Source of the DNA: Rhizodiscina lignyota
Lineage: Eukaryota > Ascomycota > Dothideomycetes > Aulographales > Rhizodiscinaceae
Length of the DNA stretch: 64,000 bases
Direction: 5' to 3'
Assembly (NCBI GenBank): GCA_010015805.1
Contig: ML978135.1
Location: 124,001 to 188,000 of the forward strand
This document shows positions 44,449 through 55,652 of this stretch, one piece after another. Position 1 is the stretch's first letter. Each line of letters begins with the position of its first letter. A program made the position numbers and the translations under genes. The notes below the pieces were generated by a model, which saw nothing but the letters and a program-made list of their open reading frames with translations, was not told the DNA's origin and did not search any database.

Positions 44449-46607
44449 ATGGCGGATGGCCCCGAGAAAGCTGGCCTGAATGCTTGTCAAAAGGTGCTCA
44501 TCCACCACGCAATCGGCCTGCCTTCCAATCCCGGCAACATCCCTCCGGAGACTGTTCTGCTCTTGAAACCATCATGGCTTCTAGCCTCCGAAGCTGCCTG
44601 GAATAGCATGGAAGGCTCGTACAATTCTCTCGGGCGACCGACTTTTCACCGGAAAGACAGGTTTTGGCTTGCGCCGGACCACATTGTGGACCCCCGTGTG
44701 AATGAGCGGCCTCGGGAGAAGGGCATCATTGAGAAGTGCGAGCGGATTGCGAAGGAGATGGATTTGGGCGACAATTACAATCCGCCGAATACAACGATTA
44801 TGCACACAGATTTCTATAGGAAGAGATGCCAACCGGGAATGCTAATTATAGGCGCCGATTCTCACACGGGGAGCGCTGGAAGCCTGGGAGCATTGGCGAT
44901 CGGGATGGGCATCAGCGATGTTATGATGCAGATCGTGACAGGGGAAACCTTTCTGAAAATGCCCGAGGTTATCTGTATACGCTTCGTAGGCCGGCCAACT
45001 TTAGGACTTGGCGGGAAAGATGTGATACTCGGTGTCCTCGGCCAGTTGAAGAGAAACACAGTGGCCGCTGAGCGTCTTGTTGAATTTGTGGGCGAAGGTC
45101 TCCAATACCTCAGCTCCGATGCTAGATTTGCAATATGCAACATGGTCACCGAGTTCGGCGGTATTGGTGCCATGGTAGTCCCGGATGCAGTGACTGCCGA
45201 TTTCATTGCGCGGAGGCCTGACAAGAAACATAAATCAGATGGTGCTTACTTCAGGCCAGACAGCAACGCAACGTATGCTGGAGTGTATGAAATTGACCTG
45301 TCAAAGCTGGAACATTACGTTGCATTGTACCCAAGCCCGGACAATGTGGTGCCAGTGTCGCAGGCGGAATTGCCGATACTCCAAGGCTGCTTTATCGGAG
45401 CATGCACAACCACGGAAGAAGACCTGATTCTTGGAGGCCTAGTGTTGAGGGAAGCGTTGAAGATGGGCATGAAGCCAAATGCGAAAGGCTTACGGCGAGT
45501 GACACCCGGATCGATAGGGATTATTGAGAGACTGAAGAAGTTTGGACTAATCGAAGTATACGAAGATGCAGGATTTGTTGTTGGCGCTCCAGGATGCAGT
45601 TACTGTGTCGGAATGGGAATTGACAAGGCTGGCAATGGCGAAGTCTGGCTGTCCTCGCAAAACAGAAATTACAGAGATCGAATGGGGCCAGGTATGTGCC
45701 ATTCTGAATCGTCTGCTCTTCAATTAGGATCCCGTTGCACTAACGTCTGCGAGGTTCCATTGCAAACATTGCATCGGCAGCAACAGTAGCGGCATCGAGC
45801 TTTACAATGACGCTTCAGAATCCGCAACCTCTGCTTGACAAGATCGACTTTGCCGAGTATGACACGATGCGAGAGCATACACTGTCGGCAAGTTCCTTGC
45901 CGCAGCCCACATACAGTGAACCCGTTCCAGCCACACGAGAAGATGTCGAGACAGAAGCCGAGACCGTCTCTGCCGCGCCGTCTACATCTTCAGAGCAAGC
46001 AGCATCGCTTCCTGATCTTATCACAGGCCGTGTACAGCGCTTCGGTGACAACATCGATACCGACTCTATAGCGCCAACTGAGATCTGCATACAACCGACG
46101 CCCGAAAAGCTTGCGCGTGGAGCCTTCCTCCATACAAAGCCGACGTTTTATGACCTTACACAAGCTGGCGCAACCATTTTGGTGGCTCAGAATGCGTTCG
46201 GGACTGGTTCGTCGAGAGAACAAGCTCCCAATGCGCTGTTAGCTGCAGGCATCAAAGCTGTAATCGCAAAGAGTTATGCTTTCATCTACGGACGAAACCA
46301 GGCCAACAAAGGGCTGCTCGGAATCAGGCTGCAGAATGACAGATTCTATGAGCTGGCACAAGAAGGTGTTGAGATGAGCATTGATATCAGGAACCGCAAG
46401 ATCTCATGTGGCGGAGAGGAGTTTGACTTCCAGCTGGATCCAATTGAAGAAAAATTACTTGCGGCCGGTGGGCTGTTGAGGATTTACAATCTTTATGGGA
46501 CAAAACTGTTTAGAAAGCTGCAGGAAGCTGCTATAGCAATGAACGGCGCGAAGAAGAGTCAGCCGGAGATGGTTGAGGAGAAAAAAGATAGCAAGTTGGA
46601 TTGGTGA
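44449..46607 (+). CDS. Aconitase / isopropylmalate-dehydratase family enzyme, single chain
   Basis: 4Fe-4S hydro-lyase that isomerises a hydroxy-di- or tricarboxylic acid. Exons 44449..45691 and 45754..46607 (62-nt intron) give 698 aa. The catalytic part has IIGADSHTGSAGSLGALA and the three cluster cysteines: one in GCFIGACTTT (near residue 315) and two in APGCSYCVGMG (near 382-386). A low-complexity linker (about 430-490, rich in Ser/Glu/Ala) leads to the swivel domain: GRVQRFGDNIDTDSIAP, NAFGTGSSREQAPNALLAAG and the NQANKGLLGIRL segment. Large and small domains are therefore fused, as in fungal Leu1, but the N-terminus lacks a targeting sequence and the first 100 residues are divergent. Homoaconitase, IPM isomerase or a secondary-metabolism paralogue are all possible; I would not name a substrate. 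Confidence 0.85.
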
Positions 46608-47227
46608 AAACGAGTAACCATGATCTCACGACCGGCTTCATCATCGTGAAGACATGGTGAATTAAGACTGACATCCTTCGACGAAGAGCATGCACCAGAA
46701 GATGCTATGAAGTTCCAGATACCTAAGAGCATCTGCACTACAGTTAGACTGATAGTTGGCGTCAGGCTTGAAGTCTGGTCAAACTGTGGTAACAACGCCC
46801 TCGACTCGGAGAAGATGATGGTGATTGAACCGTCATATTGACCGTGAATTAAGCAGAGACACCACTAGATTCAAGTAGTGTCGAGCAAAACTAGATTTAA
46901 TTGAAAAACCAGATGTTAAGGAGAAGTCGTCCCGCCGGAATCGGGCAGAGGCTGGCGCGCTGTTGACGCGCGAGTCATGGCTGCCAAGGCCGTCATCGGG
47001 ACGCGACAGATTGCGCGATCGGATTCTGTCAGCAATCGAAACTCCGTTACATCTCGGAGGTGATAACACTTTGCGATTGTGAAATGATAGGTACATGTCT
47101 AACGTATCCACAAAGCGCGACTGCTTAACCTCGCTTATGTTAATTCCGGTCTAGTATATGGGCTCATGTCTTGCACTCATTGGTCCCAATAAAGTTCTGT
47201 CTTTCACCCAATCTGAAGTCTCCAATA
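46608..47227. other. Intergenic, no gene seen
   Basis: About 0.6 kb between two plus-strand genes. The 9-mer TGAATTAAG occurs twice here and once in the next gene's intron; this may be chance. Confidence 0.4.
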
Positions 47228-48513
47228 ATGTCTCAAGTCAAGTCTAAATCGAAGCTTTTCAGCCGCTTCACTATCGCAGATGGCAATATTCAACTACGGC
47301 ATAGAGTCATTATGGCTCCAATGACGCGCAATCGAGGTGTCCCACTGTCGGAAGGGACGCCAGAAGCTCCGAATCGCATATGGCTTCCAGACGAGGTCTC
47401 GGCAGAGTACTATGGCCAAAGAGCTTCAAGAGGTGGCTTGCTCATCACCGAAGGTATTCCGCCTTCCATCGAAGCCTCCGGCATGCCGCAAGTCCCAGGG
47501 ATGTTCGATCCCTCCCAAGCTGCCGGGTGGAAACTGGTTGTTGAGGCCGTTCATGCAAAAGGTGGCTTCATCTATGCCCAGCTGTGGCATGCAGGCAGAG
47601 CAACGATACCACAAATGACTGGCTTACCACCTGTGTCAGCTTCTGCGACACCGTGGGATGACGATGAGAAATTTCCGTTCCGGACACCTTTCACGAAGGA
47701 GAAGATCGCGTATCGAGATTACCCACCCATAGCCATGACTCCTGAGCACATTGAGCGCACAATTGACGACTATGTAAGAGCAGCAAATATGGCAATGGAG
47801 CTGGGCTTCGATGGAGTGGAGGTCAATGGAGGCAATGGGAACTGTAGGATATGATGAGCACAGTGAATTAAGAGTCTGGCTAATCTATTCTAGTGCCGGA
47901 CCAATTTCTCCACTCAAACATCAATACTCGCTCAGATGATTACGGAGGATCGCCTGAGAAGCGCTGCAAGTTTGTCATAGACCTTGTGGACGCGCTGGCT
48001 TCGGCTATCGGAGCGGCCAACGTCGGTGTCCGGTTAGAGCCTTGTGGCCTCTACAACCACACGCGTGGAACCGAGCGAGTTGAGACGTGGAGTTTCTTGT
48101 GCCAACAATTGAAGAAGGCACACAGACTCAGTTACGTGCATTTCATCGAGCCAAGATTCGACCGCATTGAGAGTGAGAAGGAGAAAGAGGGATTCTACAA
48201 GAGCTGGAGTCTCCCTGAAGTTGGCAACAGCTACTTCCGTAAGATCATGGGCGATACGCCGTGTATCTCATGTGGCGGCTGGGACGACAAGAACGTGTTC
48301 CAGGCAATGGAAGACGGGCTGTACGACGGATTCGTGTTCGCCAAATGGTTCACTAGCAACCCAGATTTACCGGAGAGACTGAGAAACGGTACGCCTTTGC
48401 AAGCGTATGATCGGAGCAGATTCTACGGCTCGTGGGACGGACGCGAGAAAGGATACACCGATTATCCATTCTGGACAGGCAGCAAGAAGCAGGACAAGTC
48501 AATTGCACCTTGA
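47228..48513 (+). CDS. Old Yellow Enzyme-like flavin oxidoreductase with altered active site
   Basis: FMN-dependent TIM-barrel oxidoreductase of the NADH:flavin oxidoreductase family. Exons 47228..47843 and 47894..48513 (50-nt intron) give 411 aa. Conserved FMN-site elements: VIMAPMTRNRG, GLLITEGIPPS, FIYAQLWHAGR. In OYE the substrate pair His/Asn and the proton-donor Tyr lie in the motif H-G-A-N-G-Y before the DQF segment. Here the corresponding text is VNGGNGN-LPDQFL: the His is Asn, the Asn is kept and the Tyr is Asn. The intron falls exactly at this point, but only one GT donor is available and no alternative splice restores Tyr. The C-terminal half (RLEPCGLYN, CISCGGWDD, YDGFVFAKWFTSNPDLPERL) is otherwise normal. 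Confidence 0.87.
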
Positions 48514-49286
48514 ATCACCAAGTCGGCATCCAAGGGCCAGTGTATAAGCACTCTATGTAGGGACTAAACGTCGGTCAGCGTTTTATGCTCGGACCGAATG
48601 AATGTTGCTGATAGATCGTTGTTCGTAAAAGCAGCATGCTCAAGCGCAGCAACGTGAGCAAAAGCGGCATGAGCGACAGTCAGCGCACGACGAGCTAAAA
48701 TCAATAGATAGTGGCGTCAATAATAATATACAGCGAATAGAGAAATAAGCAAATGGTATGTAATCATAACAGTTTGATGTCGTTTTGTCTCTAATTGCTC
48801 TTTTACATCAGAAATGGTTAGACTCACGGAGCAGGGATGCTTATGTACCTCGATACTTACTACTCCACGGGGTATGAAGCTTCGCAAACGCCTGTTTGTT
48901 TAAACATCCAATGACTTCCAATCGGCAAGTTCTATTACCCCGTGTACCATCTTAGGCCGCCGTCGGCTTTGGAGTAGACAGTGAAGGCCGCTAAAGTCCG
49001 GTAAGTCCTGAATGCCTTAATCTCCACACGGGCCGAACAACATCATCTTCAACCGGTACCGCATGTATGTGATTGTTTATTGGTGACTGTTTCTGTCGAT
49101 GGTGTTCGATAACAAGAAGTCGGAGCTGTGGTGTGTCTAGTAGGGAAACTATCACGAAGCCGAACTTTTAGAAAACCTCAACTATAAAGGCCGGTCCACG
49201 ATCAACATTTTGAAGAACCAGAATTTCACAGTCAATCCAATTCACAGCAACAGAACAAATTCACAACGATTAAAATCCAACTCACT
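48514..49286. other. Intergenic with TATA box
   Basis: About 0.77 kb between the OYE homologue and the MDR oxidoreductase. TATAAA at 49183 lies 104 nt before the next start codon. No coding exon recognised. Confidence 0.45.
49183..49188 (+). promoter_or_regulatory. TATA box of the MDR oxidoreductase gene
   Basis: TATAAA at 49183, 104 nt before the ATG at 49287, followed by an A/C-rich leader. Confidence 0.55.
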
Positions 49287-50405
49287 ATGGCGCCTCTACC
49301 GGAGACGCATCACGCTTTGGTTCAGCGCGTCTATGCTGAGCCGCTCAAGGTTGAGGATATTCCAGTTCCGAAGCCCACGGCCGGCTCTGCAGTCATTAAA
49401 GTCGAAGTAGCCAACATAATCTCATACATGCGCGACATCTACAATGGTGTTCGCAAGTATCAGTACCCAACCCCGCTTGTGCCCGGTACCATGTGCATCG
49501 GACGAGTCGCAGCGCTCGGCTCTGATGCAACACTCTTGAAAGAAGGCCAGCTCGCCTATGTCGACTGCACGATCCGTGGACGAGACGATCCAGGAGCAAT
49601 AATCCTGTCTGGAATTGCTGAGGGCGGGACTGAAGGCAGTAAGGCGCTGATGCACGGGGAATGGAGAGACTCGTCTTATGCAGAGTACATGAAGGCACCA
49701 CTTGAGAACTGCCACCCTGTCGACGAAGCAAAGTTCTGCAGTCCGGTCTCCGAGGGCGGCTTGGGCTACAACATCGGACAGCTCGCATGGTTGGGTATTC
49801 CGCTTGTGCCCTACGGTGGTCTCAAGTCCATCAACTTGCAGGCCGGCGAGACCGTTGTGATCGCTCCGGCGACCGGTGGCTTTGGTGGAGGAGCTGTTCT
49901 TATCGCATTGGCAATGGGGGCGCGAGTTATCGCAATGGGTCGTAACGCAGATGCGTTGGCGAAGCTCAAGAAGTTTGACAGTCGGGTCGAGACCGTTCAG
50001 ATGGTCGGCGATGTTGAGAAAGAGGTGGCCGCATTGAAGAAGTTTGGTCGCATCGACGCCTTCCTCGACATTTCTCCGAGCCAAGCGCAAGACTCCACCC
50101 ATTTCAAGAGCTGTATTCTCTCCCTGAGACCTGAAGGGCGAGTGTCGCTCATGGGTGGCATTCTGGGTGATCTCCCCCTTCCTCACCGCTTCATCATGAG
50201 GTTCAACATCACCTTGAAGGGGAAATGGATGTACTACCGGGAGGATATTCCGGCCTTGATCAAATTGATTGAGCACGGCAACCTGAAACTGGATCACGTT
50301 AAGCTCATTGGGACGTATCCGCTTGAGGAATGGAAGGAAGCGTTCGACGTTGCAGCAGACAAGACAGGACTTGGTGAAATTGTGCTATTGAAGCCTCAAT
50401 ACTAA
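49287..50405 (+). CDS. Medium-chain dehydrogenase/reductase (quinone-oxidoreductase-like)
   Basis: Single-exon NAD(P)H-dependent oxidoreductase, 372 aa. The N-terminal GroES-like domain has PTPLVPGTMCIGRVAALG; the cofactor-binding Rossmann domain has VVIAPATGGFGGGAVLIALAMGARVIAMGR near residues 190-220. Neither the four-cysteine structural-zinc loop nor the catalytic-zinc motif G-H-E-x-x-G is visible, so a zinc-independent reductase or quinone-oxidoreductase-like enzyme is more likely than a classical alcohol dehydrogenase. It follows the OYE homologue on the same strand, so it might act on related substrates, but that is inference. Confidence 0.88.
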   Translation: MAPLPETHHALVQRVYAEPLKVEDIPVPKPTAGSAVIKVEVANIISYMRDIYNGVRKYQYPTPLVPGTMCIGRVAALGSDATLLKEGQLAYVDCTIRGRDDPGAIILSGIAEGGTEGSKALMHGEWRDSSYAEYMKAPLENCHPVDEAKFCSPVSEGGLGYNIGQLAWLGIPLVPYGGLKSINLQAGETVVIAPATGGFGGGAVLIALAMGARVIAMGRNADALAKLKKFDSRVETVQMVGDVEKEVAALKKFGRIDAFLDISPSQAQDSTHFKSCILSLRPEGRVSLMGGILGDLPLPHRFIMRFNITLKGKWMYYREDIPALIKLIEHGNLKLDHVKLIGTYPLEEWKEAFDVAADKTGLGEIVLLKPQY

Positions 50406-51154
50406 AACTTGACTTGCGTGGTATAAGGTACCTGACATAGTGTTAAAATATATGAATTGTTCGTTCTCTGATAGTTCATACCCATTGATCAAATTATTAG
50501 GGTGCTTGGACATGAAAATCAGAAGCGAGGGACTTGCAAATGGCTCGGGTAATGAGCCTACTTTTAGCATTATTATAAGGGAAGACATCTCGGTTGTCTT
50601 GGATCAGGCTCGCAAACGCTTTTATATGAGCTCAGAATGTCAAAATGTATTAATGCACCTCGAAAGGGACGGTCCCTATCGCCAAACCATCGCTTGTGAC
50701 ACCACAACCAGCTGAGCGCCTAGTGAAAGGAATCTGTTCCACCATTGAAGGCATCGCACCGCTTCAAGGTGAATTCTGATACAACATTTACCTGAATGTT
50801 GCGGTAATATGGACAAACATTTAAAACGTCACGGAAAGGAGAGCCGTGACTAAGGAGCTTCCTGATTGAGCAGTTGAACGGCAAGCGGTCTCTACTTTTG
50901 AAGTCACCGACAACCCAACATCATTCCCATAAATGTTTTCAATTCAGCAATTTTATTCATCGTTTCTTCCATTGGCCAATGAATTACCAAGCATCATACT
51001 CGTCCGTTTAAGAGCCACTGTCTGCAAAGCTGTACATTCTCCCGCGTGAGCAATCTCCTTCTTTTCTCTCCCCATTTCCGCATCCCAAGTCCGCATAAAT
51101 CTCAAAATACTAAAAGTGGCTGGCAAGACTACTTGTATTTCAGAAGCCTCAAAG
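50406..51154. other. Intergenic, no gene seen
   Basis: About 0.75 kb between two plus-strand genes. No recognisable exon or repeat. Confidence 0.4.
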
Positions 51155-51751
51155 ATGGGCTCCTCTGCGCCTTTGGAAGATGGTACCATCTACTTCGGCT
51201 TCGGCTCAAATCTCTGGCTCTCCCAAATGGCCATGCGCTGCCCCAACTCCGAATACCTAGGAATCGCCAAACTCCCCGGATACAAATGGATTATCAACGA
51301 TCGAGGCTATGCGAACGTGGTGCAGACCTTGAAAGAGGCAGACGTCGTCTGGGGCCTCGTATACCGCCTCACAGCGGCCGACGAGAAACGCCTCGACGCA
51401 AACGAAGGTGTGCCCGAATCCTACACCAAGGAGATGCTATCCACGGAATTATGGGCGTCTCCGATGCAGTGCAAAGCTCCGTTTGGAGGGGCGGATGAGT
51501 GCAAGGTCGATATCGACAAGAAGCCGGAGAAGCGCGACATGCTGGTGTACATCGACCGGAGGCGCACGACGGATGACTATCCGAAGAAGGAGTATATCTA
51601 CCGGATGAACATGGGAATTCGGGATGCGGTAAAGGTTGGAGTACCGGAGGGGTATGTGGAGAAGGTGATGAGGAAGTTCATCTCTCAGGAGGAGGATAAG
51701 GAGATCGAGGCGTTTGCGATGAAGCAGGCATTAGACTTTCAAGACGAATAA
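51155..51751 (+). CDS. Gamma-glutamylcyclotransferase-like protein
   Basis: 198 aa, single exon. The N-terminal TIYFGFGSNLWLSQM matches the Y-G-S-N-L substrate-binding loop of the GGCT fold. YANVVQTLKEADVVWGLVYRLTAADEKRLDANEGVPESY contains the usual V-W-G-x-x-Y and the catalytic Glu region (D-x-x-E-G). Such enzymes convert gamma-glutamyl compounds to 5-oxoproline and an amino acid in glutathione turnover; the actual substrate is not proven. The frame stays open upstream but its first ATG is 51155. The 3' end converges on the mannosidase gene with 152 bp between. Confidence 0.87.
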   Translation: MGSSAPLEDGTIYFGFGSNLWLSQMAMRCPNSEYLGIAKLPGYKWIINDRGYANVVQTLKEADVVWGLVYRLTAADEKRLDANEGVPESYTKEMLSTELWASPMQCKAPFGGADECKVDIDKKPEKRDMLVYIDRRRTTDDYPKKEYIYRMNMGIRDAVKVGVPEGYVEKVMRKFISQEEDKEIEAFAMKQALDFQDE

Positions 51752-51903
51752 ATAGTTATGCTCGGTGGGTTTGTTTGTTCAGCGGGTTTCAATCAGGAAG
51801 CATATGCACACAGTATGGCATAGACATAGAGAAAGACAAGGTGGGAACGAAGTTTTATCATCCAAGCATCATTTTCATTATTACTTAAGAATCCATATTT
51901 ACA

Positions 51904-53664
51904 TCAGTGGCGATGGCTATAGCTATTGCCTTTACTGGGCTGGAAGCTCTGGGACAATATTTCTGGCTTCCTCTCCTCCAGATCCAAAATCATCTGTCCA
52001 AACAGGCCGTTTGCCCAAGAGAACCTATCGGAGAAAAACAATTGTCAGTCAACTGATTCACGTAAAAGAAGTGACGCTATGATGAAACTTACCATTGTCT
52101 TGTCCAATCCGTTACATTCCACGCATTCACACTTTCATGAATCAAACCATACCCATCTGTGCTATTCACAATCCCCTTCAACACATCACTAATCTCTGCG
52201 TCGTCATTGCTTGTCAGAATCCGCACAATGCTCGCCATCGGCCATGCGAACCCAGGTCCATCGTGCGGGCCGCCAATCGCGTTGATCACAGGTCCGCGCA
52301 TATAGTATGGGTTGCTCGTACTCAGCAGCATCTTCCGCGTGTTCTGGTAGACTTGGTCGTTGGCGTCGAGATATCCATATACCGGGGCGGCCAAGAGCGA
52401 TGGGATGTTTGCATCATCCATCATATTCGTTGAGCCGTAGCCGTCGATTTCGTATGCATAGACCGGGCCGTGTGCACTGTCGACGATACCATGCGTGTCG
52501 ATTGCGGCCTTAATGCTGGCTGCAAGGATCGTCATTCTGTCCGCGAGGTCGGATTGGCCTTGCAGATGACGCGCAATCTCGCTACAGGCGTCGAGATACC
52601 GACTAAACATCATGTTGCCCGGGATGAAGAGCTGCCAGATCGTGGCGTCATCTGAAGGCCGGAATGCGGAGCGCACCAAACCGGTTCCTTGTTGCACGGG
52701 GTTACCGAGGCCGTCGTTCTCCAGCGTCTCGGACGCACGCGTGGTCATACGTGTGAACGTATAAGGGCTGATGTTCACACTTCCGTTAGACGCATACGTT
52801 GGTGTCATCATATCTTCGGCGACTGTAAGGACCTGGTTGACGGCCTTCACCCACGAGTATTTCCCGAAGAACGCCGAGTCTTTTGTCGCGTTGAAGTAGT
52901 CAAACGATACCTCAAGGAAAGCAGCCAGAGAATCAATCTCGTATTTGCATTCAAAGACCGAGGAGTTGGTGTACGGCGGCTTCACTGTGTCGCCCGTTGC
53001 GGCGCCGTTCACCGCCGGCTTGATGCCAGACTCCTTTGGAGGCTGGAAGCTGTTGCAGTATGGATTCGTGAGAATGTATCGGGCTTGCAGGTTGATCACT
53101 CCTCGATAAAGGGATGCAATAGAGTTGCTCGAAGTCGATGGCTTGAGAAGTCCTAGATACGATTGCATCTGGTTCGCAGAATCTCTGAGCCACATGGCGT
53201 TGATGTCACCTTTTGTTGTATTAGCATATAGAACCTTAAATCTAATACTTCATCACCACAGACACACCAGTAATGACGAAAGTGAGCTCCTCGTCCGAGC
53301 CATTGGCATGTCCCTTCCACTTGATTGCGGTGTCTAGCGTATTCGGGAAGCTGTTCTGGAACAGACGATACAAATCGGGGTCCTTGATGATGCTCTTCAA
53401 CCTCGTAACCGTGTTGTCGACGTCGCTCGACACAAAGGTCCGGCATTGCGGCGCTGGTCGCATGTACGAGAGATTATATGCGCCCGATGAGAAGGGAGCG
53501 TGGTACTACACAAAATCAGACTCAGACTTTGCACAAAGTAGCAGCTTCGAAGGGTCGAAGAACTTGAGATGCCATACCTCCATTGAATAGTCAGAAAAGT
53601 CGGGACATTTTGCTGCCAACGCGCTCAGCGCAAAGCCCAACGCGTAGAGCACCGTGAATCCCAT
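51904..53664 (-). CDS. GH125 exo-alpha-1,6-mannosidase, secreted
   Basis: Predicted secreted glycoside hydrolase of family 125, which removes alpha-1,6-linked mannose from fungal mannans or glycans. Exons 53664..53578, 53505..53268, 53209..52093 and 52024..51904 give 520 aa. The first exon supplies the signal peptide ([18 protein letters not shown]) and leads into [27 protein letters not shown]. The family motifs are [14 protein letters not shown] near residue 110 and [17 protein letters not shown]; the fourth exon restores the conserved end [19 protein letters not shown]. Several N-glycosylation sequons are present. The other exon frames stop prematurely without the introns, and all phases match. 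Confidence 0.92.
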
Positions 53665-54358
53665 AGCGGTCTATCGTCCTGACGTGAAGATTCTGTCCCC
53701 GGCGGAGCAGCAGGCCCAAAAATGCCCGCGAGGTCTCCGCAGAGAATATATACGAAGCTCCCAGCATCGTGGACCTGATCAGCCAACGAATTTCCCCAAA
53801 ATCGTAATGAGGGCATGGTGCCTGACTACGACGGATTGCCCCGGCGTGACGAGAGCTGCCCTTGGTACAGCGGAATCCATGCCTGCTGGGAGCAAGCAAG
53901 TTTCTCTTCGTTACGACATTGGCCTGACACCTTCCGAGTGGACATTAGGTCAACGGAGTCAGCAAGCTGTTCGCTGTAATTGTTTCCGGAGCTTGAGGAA
54001 GGATTATGCTCATGACGTCGATCTTCGGGCGTTGTGTTTCTTCAGTTGCGGGGAAACGTGGGGATCAATGCAACCAGCGCCGTCAGCTTGAAAATTCGTA
54101 TTCACGATGCCTCTGGTTGAATCGGAGTCTTTTCTGTCCTGTTACTGATGATAGAGAGTTGTTCATTTTTGGTCTTGAAATTTAATTGAACCCAATAAGC
54201 GGATTCAAGGCAGGGGGGTGCCTGGATCTGCCCAGGAATTCAGTCATACTTTTCATATATTGCAAACATATGTAAAAGCACTGGCATTCATATGTCAATT
54301 GCCATTTCCGCATACAAATCCTAAGCAACTAATAAATGTCCACGCCAGAACCAATACT
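53665..54358. other. Intergenic, no gene seen
   Basis: About 0.7 kb between two minus-strand genes: promoter of the mannosidase and downstream region of the monooxygenase. The open frames here have no family features. Confidence 0.4.
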
Positions 54359-55652
54359 TCACAGCCTTCCCTTGCTAACAATGTATGAGTTGCCCTTATT
54401 GATCCATTCCACTGCGCCCGAGACCATATCGTCGATAATCTTCTTCGCCGACTCCTTCTTGTTAACAACAGCTGCGACCTTGCCCATGAGGAACGGACGA
54501 GCATTGTCCATAGTGTCATCGTCGATGTCGTCGCCCATGGTCTCGAGGTCATGCTCGACGGGGATCTTGCCACGGGCGGTGAGATCCTTGATATCGTTCT
54601 GCCTGTTCTCTTCCCAGTTCTGGATGTATGGGTTCATGCGGACTCGGAGAGGGCGGCCCTGTACGCGCGACTCATTAGCAAAATGTTGAGAAGCCGGGGT
54701 AGGAAGCAACTCACTGTGAAGATAATTGTGCGGACATTGTCGTCAAAGCCAGCCGTCCTGACTGCCTCCTGATGCGCCTTCGGCGCGCCAGCCTCCTCGC
54801 TCAGCACGAACCTCGTGCCTACCCACACAGCGCTGGCACCATACATCAACGCCGCAGCCAAGCTCTGTCCGTTGAACATGCCACCCGCAGCAACAACCTG
54901 GACCTGCTGTCCAGTAATCGGGCTCTTGTATCCCTTGACTAGCTCGACGACCGTGGGGATGAGGACGGTGAACGGAACATCACCAGTGTGGCCACCACCC
55001 TCGCCACCTTGTGCGCAGATGATGTCGGCGCCAACGTCGAGGCACTTCTTCACGTGCTTGGGGTGGCCAATCATATTCATGTAGAGGATGCCATGCTTGT
55101 GGAGCTTGTCGACGACGTGCTTGGGCGGGACACCGACGGCGGAGACGAAGAGTCGGGCGCCAGACTCGATGATGATGTCGACGAGTATGTCAAGTTTGCC
55201 CTTGGTGTAGTCGTAGCTGTAAGGGGTTAGAATGTCGTGATTAGTAGTATGGAGGATGAAGGGCGTACTTGGTCTTCCTGGCACTGCCACCGACCTGTGG
55301 GAGAAGCAAGTCGACACCGAATGGGCCATTCTTGTCTTTCAAGTCGGCCTTGAGCTCTGCTATTTGCTCACGGAGCATGTCTGGTGTGTAGCTGTCCACT
55401 AATCAGCCCTATCTGACTGCAGTCGTTTCTTTGTATTGCCATACCCAACGCCTCCAATGACACCGAGACCTCCAGCATTTGTGACGGCAGCAGCGAGTTT
55501 TGGGCCGGCAGCGACGTTCATACCAGCGAGCATGATGGGGTGGTTGATCCTGAGCTGCCGAGTGAGCTCGGTCTGTAATTCTGTTCGTCTGGTCAGCTTC
55601 TGGAGCAGCGCATGTGACGCTTGCGGGGAGACATACGAGGTGCGGACGCCAT
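54359..55652 (-). CDS. Nitronate monooxygenase (2-nitropropane dioxygenase family)
   Basis: FMN-dependent enzyme that oxidises nitronates to carbonyl compounds and nitrite. Five exons (55652..55637, 55580..55445, 55391..55269, 55216..54715, 54658..54359) give 358 aa. Motifs: HPIMLAGMNVAAGPKLAAAV, AGGLGVIGGVGY, FGVDLLLPQ, the FMN-phosphate loop AQGGEGGGHTGDV, VAAGGMFNGQSLAAALMYGA and VWVGTRFVLSEEAGAP. The 16-nt first exon (MASAP) is short but its donor GTATGT is perfect and the join to QLQTELTRQLRI is in frame. The C-terminus SKGRL is only weakly like a peroxisomal PTS1. All four intron phases agree. Confidence 0.92.

Noticed and set aside
46657-47880. 9-mer TGAATTAAG occurring three times within 1.2 kb
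   Set aside because: Copies differ in flanks, one is inside an intron, and a three-fold hit for an AT-rich 9-mer is weak evidence of a repeat element.
49422-50297. 291-codon minus-strand open frame
   Set aside because: Antisense to the MDR oxidoreductase, whose GroES-like and Rossmann motifs are clear on the plus strand.
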